DNA of 64,000 nt, taken from positions 3,782,001 to 3,846,000 of the forward strand of contig JAWZSP010000001.1 in the NCBI GenBank assembly GCA_034401135.1, read 5' to 3'. This document shows, in pieces, positions 57,719-64,000 of the stretch; positions within the stretch are counted from its first letter, which is position 1; the number at the start of each line of letters is the position of its first letter. The translations under genes were made by a program, and so were the position numbers. The DNA comes from Volutella citrinella. Taxonomy: Eukaryota; Ascomycota; Sordariomycetes; Hypocreales; Nectriaceae. The notes beneath the pieces are model-generated. The model was not told the origin of the DNA, did no database searches, and was given only the letters and a program-made list of their open reading frames with translations.

Positions 57719-59287
57719 GTACCGAGCCGCATGCCATCCATGTCATGGGTGGGTGGATAGGTGGATGGGTGGGTGGATAGGTGGATGGGTGGATGGATGG
57801 GCCAACAACCGAACGCATCACTGAGTTCAAGAAGTCCTTTTTGGTGTCGGTCTGGCCGGACGGTGCCAAGATAAGACAGACTTGCTGCATTTATTTCTAC
57901 TAAACCGTCTGTGGAACTGCAAATTCAGCAGTAGTTGTGCCTGGAGGCCGGGGGGGTTGGCTAGAAAACAATAGATTACAGTCCATGACACCCGTCCTGC
58001 CCTGCCCCGTGCTGCCTTGCCTTGCCCTGGACCCAAGGGACAGGTGATGCGGCTCGTGACCTTGCTGCCGCACCAAGCCTGCTGTATGTCGCCAGATGCG
58101 ACATCGACTACGGCCACAGATGTGCCCGTTCGGGCTGCCGGCATGTCTACGTAGCATGTTCTTGGTTCAGCCTCTGGGCCACGTCTAGCAAGGGTCTGTC
58201 AGCTGTGCCGCACCGTGGCTTCGAACCACAGAGGGCTTGCATGCAAATCAATCTCCTTGCGCTTCTCGGCGCTGCGGGGGGGGTGATTAGCCCTGAACCT
58301 GTGCAGGATAACCATGGAACGAGGACGAGCAGTTTTGTGCAAGCACCATCTGCTCGCCCAAAAGTGCGCGTGATTCTGCGTCGCACTGCACACGGCAACA
58401 TGATGTACGCGGCACACAAAACAGCCGGAGCGGATAGAAATGGCTTCCCCGACAGTGGGCCAAGCAGGGGTGGTAGCAGTAGGAAGCCTGGAGGTGCTTG
58501 TTTATCTGTAGAGTTGTGCTGTGCTGCAGTGGTTGTATCGTACAAGTACCATTTTCTGACATGAGACCCGCGGCCAACGCACAGTGACGATCCCCCAGAT
58601 GATGGAGGGGTTGGTGACACAACCTGACCTCGCCCTGGCGCACAATGTGCTCTGTGCCACCGCCATTGCTGATTCCCATGACGACCCATGCAGGCCCCCG
58701 TCACATCCTACCCCATACCCCGCCATAAGCCGCATCAGGGCACCGTGGCTGGCTCTAAAATTCCATGGCTTGCGGGGCACATTTTGGTTCGAGGTCCCTG
58801 CTCTCAGCGACCGTCGGCGTGGTGTCCGAGCTGAGACTCGGGAGAGTAGGGAGACTGGACGAACGCGCGGGATGGGGGCGAGGATGGGGGCGAGAGCGGA
58901 TCGTGCTGTTCGGATGGGAACAAAATATATGAACCATTGGAGTGATAACCATGAAGAAAAGATACAAGGCCCTCCTCCCATGTGCTCCAGCATACATCTC
59001 TGCCCTTCCTTCTCACTAAAATAAAAATAAAAAACCACACAAACCATAAAGGTGGCGACAGATTCTCCGTGCGAGACCCTTTGGTGTCAATAACGCTTTG
59101 ACTCCCTGCTAAAAAGCAAATATTTTAGTTGCCATGCCCTCCGCCCAGATGCTGGAAGCGGAATTCGTGAAAAAAAAAAACAGAATCTTTGGCGTTTCCC
59201 CGTGTAAGTGTTTCCGCTTGTGCCTCCCAAACTTGTCTAGAAGCAGAACAGACGCTCTCGAGGGCGTCTGCCCCTGGCGTGCATAGT
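57719..59287. other. Convergent spacer, repeats but no supported gene
   Basis: 1.6 kb between the stops of BCKDH E2 and gluconokinase. It starts with a GGAT/GGGT repeat block (listed separately). A sequence at 58200-58290 has a T-arm-like element but does not fold as a tRNA. The 58100-58560 interval is open in one plus-strand frame for 180 codons without any recognisable feature. Nothing else is seen. Confidence 0.45.
57745..57800. repeat. GGAT/GGGT tandem repeat, 20-bp unit
   Basis: A minisatellite of GGGT, GGAT and AGGT tetranucleotides; two perfect 20-bp units (57751-57770 and 57771-57790) are flanked by partial copies. It begins 26 bp after the BCKDH E2 stop and so probably lies in its 3' UTR. 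Confidence 0.9.
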
Positions 59288-60061
59288 CTATCGGTTGCCG
59301 CTCGATTGGGCCATGGACTCCAGCACATTGGACAGGGTATTCCTCTTGACCTCGTCCATGGTGACGCTGACGTCGATGGTAATGGTGTCCTTCTCGTCGC
59401 GGTTCGGCCGCTCCAGGATGTCAAACTGGCTGTGGACCATGTTGGCGCCCATGTAGTGATTCTGTCGCTTCTGCACGCGCTGGAGGAGGACCTCTTCGGG
59501 GGCGTCGAGGAAAATGAAGTGGATGGCGAGGCGGTGGTCAAAGTATCCGGCCACGCGGATCACGTCGCGGTACTTGCGCTTGAGCGCTGAGCAGGTGACG
59601 ACGACACCATTGCCGCCCTTGCTGAGCTGGCGGATGGCTTCCTCGCGGAGGGCCGTGAGCCAATCCCACCTGTCTGCGTCGGTGAGCGGAATGCCGTTGC
59701 CCATCTTCTCGATATTGGCGGGGGGGTGGAACTGGGTAGATGTTAGTACTATTCCGCATCTCATATAGGATGTATCTTCCAGACGTACAGAATCGCCCTC
59801 CACATATGGCATCTCCAGGCTATTTGATAGAAACTCGGCGACGGTCGTCTTCCCACATCCAGCAGGGCCAGTAACGAGCCAGATGTGCTGGTACTCCTTG
59901 TTGTCTGCGCCGCCGTTGACGGCCACGGTGCCATTGAGGGAGGCAGGAGGGAGGGCCATGGTGGACGGTCCGGTGGCGGCCGACTGCAGGGAAGTCGGCA
60001 GAGAGAGTGAGGGAGGGGAGCCGGGGGCCTCGATGGGCTTGGAGGAGTCGTATGATAGCAT
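59288..60061 (-). CDS. Gluconokinase (GntK/IdnK-type)
   Basis: Two exons, 60061-59789 and 59731-59288, give 238 residues. The 57-bp intron is a multiple of three and stop-free, but it has a GTACGT donor and a TACTAACA branch, and removing it restores 'EGDSFHPPANIEKMGNGIPL', the family's substrate-binding segment. The P-loop GPAGCGKT is at 65-72. Other landmarks are 'LTDADRWDWLTALREEA', 'VVTCSALKRKYRDVIR' and 'RQNHYMGANMVHSQFDILER'. The enzyme phosphorylates D-gluconate with ATP to 6-phosphogluconate for the pentose phosphate pathway. The first 50 residues are Ser/Pro-rich and not part of the fold. A Met at residue 35 is an alternative start that would remove most of that extension. Confidence 0.93.
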   Translation of the reverse strand: MLSYDSSKPIEAPGSPPSLSLPTSLQSAATGPSTMALPPASLNGTVAVNGGADNKEYQHIWLVTGPAGCGKTTVAEFLSNSLEMPYVEGDSVRLEDTSYMRCGIVLTSTQFHPPANIEKMGNGIPLTDADRWDWLTALREEAIRQLSKGGNGVVVTCSALKRKYRDVIRVAGYFDHRLAIHFIFLDAPEEVLLQRVQKRQNHYMGANMVHSQFDILERPNRDEKDTITIDVSVTMDEVKRNTLSNVLESMAQSSGNR

Positions 60062-63000
60062 CGCAGGTGTCTTGTGGTGTGTAGGGGTGCAATTCAAGGT
60101 TGGAGGCAGGAACAGCCCAAGGTCGGTCGATATTTAAGCTTTCTATGACGAATAGCACATCACCGGGTGCAGGCACGGGATGGACGACTCCTGTGAGGAC
60201 CTCGACAGCAGAGTGTGACAGACAGCAAGTCCAAGAACGCCTGTATATAAGAGTGCAAAATGTTCACGAGGAAACCGGTCTGATGGGATGGAAGCGGAAG
60301 GGGTCGAACAACCCGAGCAATACTAGCGCAGGAACAATGAGGAAGAAATATGGAGGACACATCGTACTGGCCAGGTAGGGGACGGGACGCTTCTATTATA
60401 AGGCTCATGACGAGAAAAATGACTTTCGCTCGAGGCCGGACGGGGAGAAGGCCGTAGCACACCCACTATTGCTCGACTGGTGCAAGTGACGTGGGGGAGT
60501 GTGTAATAATTAGTGTGCTCTGGTGGGCCACCCAGGCCCTTGGGGCGTAGCCTTGGGGGAGGCGCTGCAGGGGGTTCCGAAGGGTGTGTCGAGGCCACGA
60601 CGAGGCCAAGCCAAGGAGGCGTGTGACAACGACGAGGGGCGGACAATCAAAATCGTCCCCGCCGAGCCCGGTCAAGTACCATAGGTATCTAAGGTATCTA
60701 GTAGCCTCCCATCGATGGACTGGAGAAACCGTCTTGGCGTTCGGCTGGCCAGCTGAATCTCCAGGGACAAGCAAACTCTCGCAGTGCCACGCGCGTTAGT
60801 CTCCACGAGTATCCGACCGGTTGGGCTACCAAGACTGTTGAGCCTGCACTGGAGGCTTGCCTGTCGGAGAATGGCTTGGTTTTGGCCTCATTTGGATAAT
60901 TATCCATCATCTTGATATTATCCGCCTCCTGCACTGCTGTCACTGGTCAGATCGTCTGGAAGCAGCCAGCGCTTGGCGAGTTTGAGAAACGCTGGGCTCA
61001 TCCTCCTCAATGGGCACAAGTACTACTGTACTTCCATACCGCTGCGGCCGCCGTGTGCTTTAAACTGCCAAGGGATGACCTGCTTCCGCAATGACACCCA
61101 CGGTGCCATGGAAAGGTAACAATCCTGCTGCAGGAGTTCTTGTCCAGCAATGGCAGAAGGGGAAGCCAGCCAGGGGTTTGGACAGCCTTCATTGAAACAA
61201 CATCACTCCCTTCCCACCCCACAGCGCGCGCGCCGGCAGCAGATGGGGAGAGCAGGGGCTGCCTCGACCCTAGGAATCCCCCAACCCACCATCCCGGGCG
61301 ACAGTAGCTTTACCGAAGAACAGGCACGGTAAGGGAGGAGTGGCGGTGGCGGCCAATGGGTTCCCAACAGCAGTGCTGTGCCGTGCCGTTGTTGGAAGAA
61401 CACCCAGGGCAGCAGTGGTTCTCAACATGCCAGGCTTCAGGGAGCAAAAAGGCGTCACGTGTACTTACGTCCATGATGGTGTCACTTTGTACAGCCGTGC
61501 ATTGGGTCAAGGAGCAGAAAAAGGAACCTGCCCCAGGCACGTACGAGCCAATGTCGAGGCAGGATGCAGCACAGAATACACGAGCACAGAACGCGCAGAG
61601 GCAGTCAGCCGGGGTGTGAGGTCACGAGAAGACCTTGGCGGAGGGTGCCTGCCCGCTTAGCCCCAGGCGGCTGATGTCACTTGCGAAAGGGAAAAGCCCA
61701 TTGCGGGGAGCAGCGGCGGTGGCGTGGCTCTGCAGTGCATGATGCACGCTAGCACCCAATTCCGTGGCACCCGACTAAGGCGGGCGTGGGAGGAGGTCGT
61801 CTGGCGCCCCAGGACAATTGTTGCAAATTGCTGTTTCCGGAATGGCGCAGGTTGACAGTCACCCTGCCGTGGTGGTGTCCCCGAGCCCACGTATAGGAAG
61901 GCTCCGAATGCAGCTCCCGTTTGGACTCCCGTTTGGACTCCTGCTTCGGGTGGTACTGCGTCTTGAGATTAGCCGCGACTGGAGCGTTTCCGACGGTGGG
62001 AAGGAGAACGGCATGCCTTGTGATACCGTTCTCCATCCCCCGCGCCTTGTCCATTATCATTATGCATTCTTCGCATAGGAGGAGGATGACTCGGTCTTCT
62101 ATCTGCCGGGAAATGGATCCGTCGGGACACCAACCCATTCATTCCTCGGGGCCACTGTCCCCCTCCCCCCGCATTAGCAAGGAAGCCAAACTGTTGACCT
62201 CTCGTCGTAAGTATTTGGTCATCCAATGTACAATTTTGTGTGGCAGGCAGCGTGTCCGAGTGTCGACCCTCACCCTCGTCATCCCTGGGATGATCCACCC
62301 GGCACTGCAGGACCCAGCCCCGGGATAGGGCTCGGGAGGCACTCGCCGCTCGGTCGAGGTCTCGGGGAGCCGTTGGGGAGCCTAGGACGACTGGTTGCCT
62401 CGTTCGGGCAGGGTGAGCCGCAACGCCAGCTGTCGGGTTCTCCTGGCCCTGACCGTCGCAGCTGCGCCGACTGCCAGTAGTCGGCCGGGTCGGTCAAGAT
62501 GCTCTCCCGCTCAGAATCTGCCGAGCCGAGCCGGGGCAGCTCAGGCTGGCAAAGTCCGATTGATTCATTGAGGTGGTGAGTGCCGGCCGCACGATCCGCG
62601 ACTATTCAGGGACCAGGCCGCTAACATTCACGGCACCCAAAGCCCATGGCGTTGTACTACTGTATTACGCATCTCCGTCTCCAACAGCGGCGGTAAGAAT
62701 TCCCAAAATTTGTGGTTCGCCCAATTCCGTATTTTTCTCCGCGACGGCCGCTGCTTGACACTCTGCCAGCCCAGTGGGTTGGTGCTCCCCACAGCTTGCA
62801 AGGGGCATCTTGGAAAAAAATCCGTCCTGGTCAGTGCTACTGTATCCGGCGTGGGGGTCCAAGGTCAGCTGCGCCAGCGATTGCCCCACGCCGCCCAGAA
62901 TCTTCCCTCGCTCAATTGACGGGGAGCAATCACCGCCGAGGCACCAGCTAATTACGGCGAGCTTCCCTGGGCAGCTGGCCAGATCAGATCACCTCTGTGC

Positions 63001-64000
63001 CCTGGAAAAAAACAGGCTCTTGCAATGGTCCTGCTCTGTAATATCCCCGCCAGAGGCGCTGGTCACCATCCAGGCCTCTGCAACTGTTTCCCCTCGTCCG
63101 TCGTCAATCAATCGCCATTCACGTTCCTCAACAAGGAAAACAACTCTGCAGCTGAACCGCCATCGACTCGGAATCTGACTCGGCCCATGACTTCCACGCT
63201 AATGTACAAGCCACCAAGCAAGTCGACTTATTCGTAGCTCCCTTCCCTGTACGTAGTACACATAGTACACATTTCATAGCCTCCGGAGGAGCTCTCGAGG
63301 CGGACGGGGAGCTCCTCCGCACTCACAGAGATTACTAGAGAACAGTGGGTGGAGCACACCGAAGCAACTTGAGTAACACGAAGGCCTGACTCGGCCCACT
63401 CCGATCCCCATGGACAACTGACCGACACTTGGATATTACGCTCAAGGCATGGCACAGAACATCATTGGTGTTTCTAATGCCACTTCTCGGCTAGAAACGA
63501 CCCATTCTCGCCCGTTTTGTTTTTTCAACGTGGCTTGACGGTATTTTCGGCGTGGCCCGGATATTGTATGTGATGCTTCGTGATATCATTTAGTCGGCGG
63601 AGGCAACCCCCAATCCCCTTGTAGGGATAAAAAAGTAAAGCCAACCTATGACATGCCTCCTATAGGCCGGCAAGATAAAATCAAGCCAGCACCCTGCTTG
63701 CTTCAAGAAGATGGTGATCCCAAGCTACCAAGTATTGTGGTGATGGATCGACCGGCTGCCTCCGCTAACTACCCTAGATGGCTCGTTCCAGTGCCCGCTC
63801 TTGAAGATGACATCCATTCGGCAACTGACCCGGACATGGGGAATGCCAATCTGTCCAATCGGTCTGGTAGTATAATACTAGTGATGCATGACATGAGCTT
63901 GGCGTCTGGGGATACAACGAGGCGTGGCATTCACACACATCGTTCCCAGTTGGTGGGCCATAGGTCTCAGCGATGGTGTCTCAGTTGTGTTTACCGTCAA
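60062..64000. other. Terminal 3.9-kb region without a supported gene
   Basis: No open frame above about 135 codons, no family motif and no joinable exon set was found on either strand. The first 300 bp are the gluconokinase promoter (TATATAAG near 60243). A direct repeat of CCCGTTTGGACT lies near 61917-61941. Composition is mixed with no obvious C-to-T degradation. Genes with small exons or a noncoding RNA cannot be excluded. Confidence 0.45.

Noticed and set aside
58190..58300. Possible minus-strand tRNA with a TGTGG-TTCGAAG-CCACG T-arm
   Set aside because: No matching seven-pair acceptor stem, no convincing D-arm, and the anticodon region is a palindrome (TTGCATGCAA) rather than a stem with a 7-base loop.
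58022..58564. 180-codon plus-strand open frame between BCKDH E2 and gluconokinase
   Set aside because: No family-like segment, overlapping open frames on both strands of equal quality, and location in a convergent spacer.

Overview
This 64 kb window is nuclear DNA of a filamentous ascomycete. The gene structures show it: 25 recognisable protein genes, each with 0 to 3 short introns carrying GT(A/G)AGT-like donors, CTAAC/CTGAC-like branch sites and CAG acceptors, and separated by long gene-poor spacers. The proteins include fungal types such as Zn2Cys6 regulators, palF/RIM8, Shr3, flavocytochrome b2, ATP10 and the arg-13-type ornithine carrier. Protein flavour suggests Sordariomycetes, probably Hypocreales; that placement is an inference. 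I see no rRNA, convincing tRNA, transposon, CRISPR or viral sequence.

Layout, left to right. 0-6.3 kb: a wax-synthase/MBOAT-like enzyme cut by the left edge (-), a Zn2Cys6 regulator with an AflR-like C-terminal half (+), and an acidic protein of unknown function (-). 8.5-17 kb: the thiamine pyrophosphate carrier Tpc1 (+), an inosine-uridine-type nucleoside hydrolase (-), the RED splicing factor (-) and, head to head with it, translesion polymerase REV1 (+). 17.9-26.2 kb: the permease chaperone Shr3 (+), a mitochondrial ornithine carrier (+), a TspO/MBR protein (-) and the replication licensing ATPase Cdc6 (+). 28-39 kb: the pH-signalling arrestin palF (+), the Fe-S co-chaperone HscB/Jac1 (-), a flavocytochrome b2-type L-lactate dehydrogenase (+) and a DUF3712 membrane protein (+). 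39-51 kb: an HCNGP/SAP30BP-like splicing factor (-) head to head with the DEAD-box helicase PRP5 (+), a small lipidated MGNCC protein (-), ADE16/17 purine synthesis (-) and a six-finger C2H2 regulator with a cysteine-rich segment (+). 52-60 kb: ribosomal protein L35 (-), Golgi SNARE Gos1 (+), ATP10 (-), the branched-chain dehydrogenase E2 (+) and gluconokinase (-). The last 3.9 kb hold no gene I can support.

The genes are mostly housekeeping. Two themes recur. Seven products are probably mitochondrial (Tpc1, the ornithine carrier, HscB, ATP10, BCKDH E2, and less surely TspO and flavocytochrome b2). Three encode splicing factors (RED, PRP5, HCNGP), families linked elsewhere to branch-site selection or short-intron splicing. 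The most notable structural points are an L35 gene whose first coding exon is only the ATG and last is only Ala-stop, several frame-preserving stop-free introns (REV1, gluconokinase, possibly PRP5), an MCB/E2F-like cluster upstream of cdc6, and the cysteine-rich Zap1-like regulator. I found no clear sign of a wholly new multi-gene system. All exon boundaries were read by eye and checked only by frame arithmetic and family knowledge.
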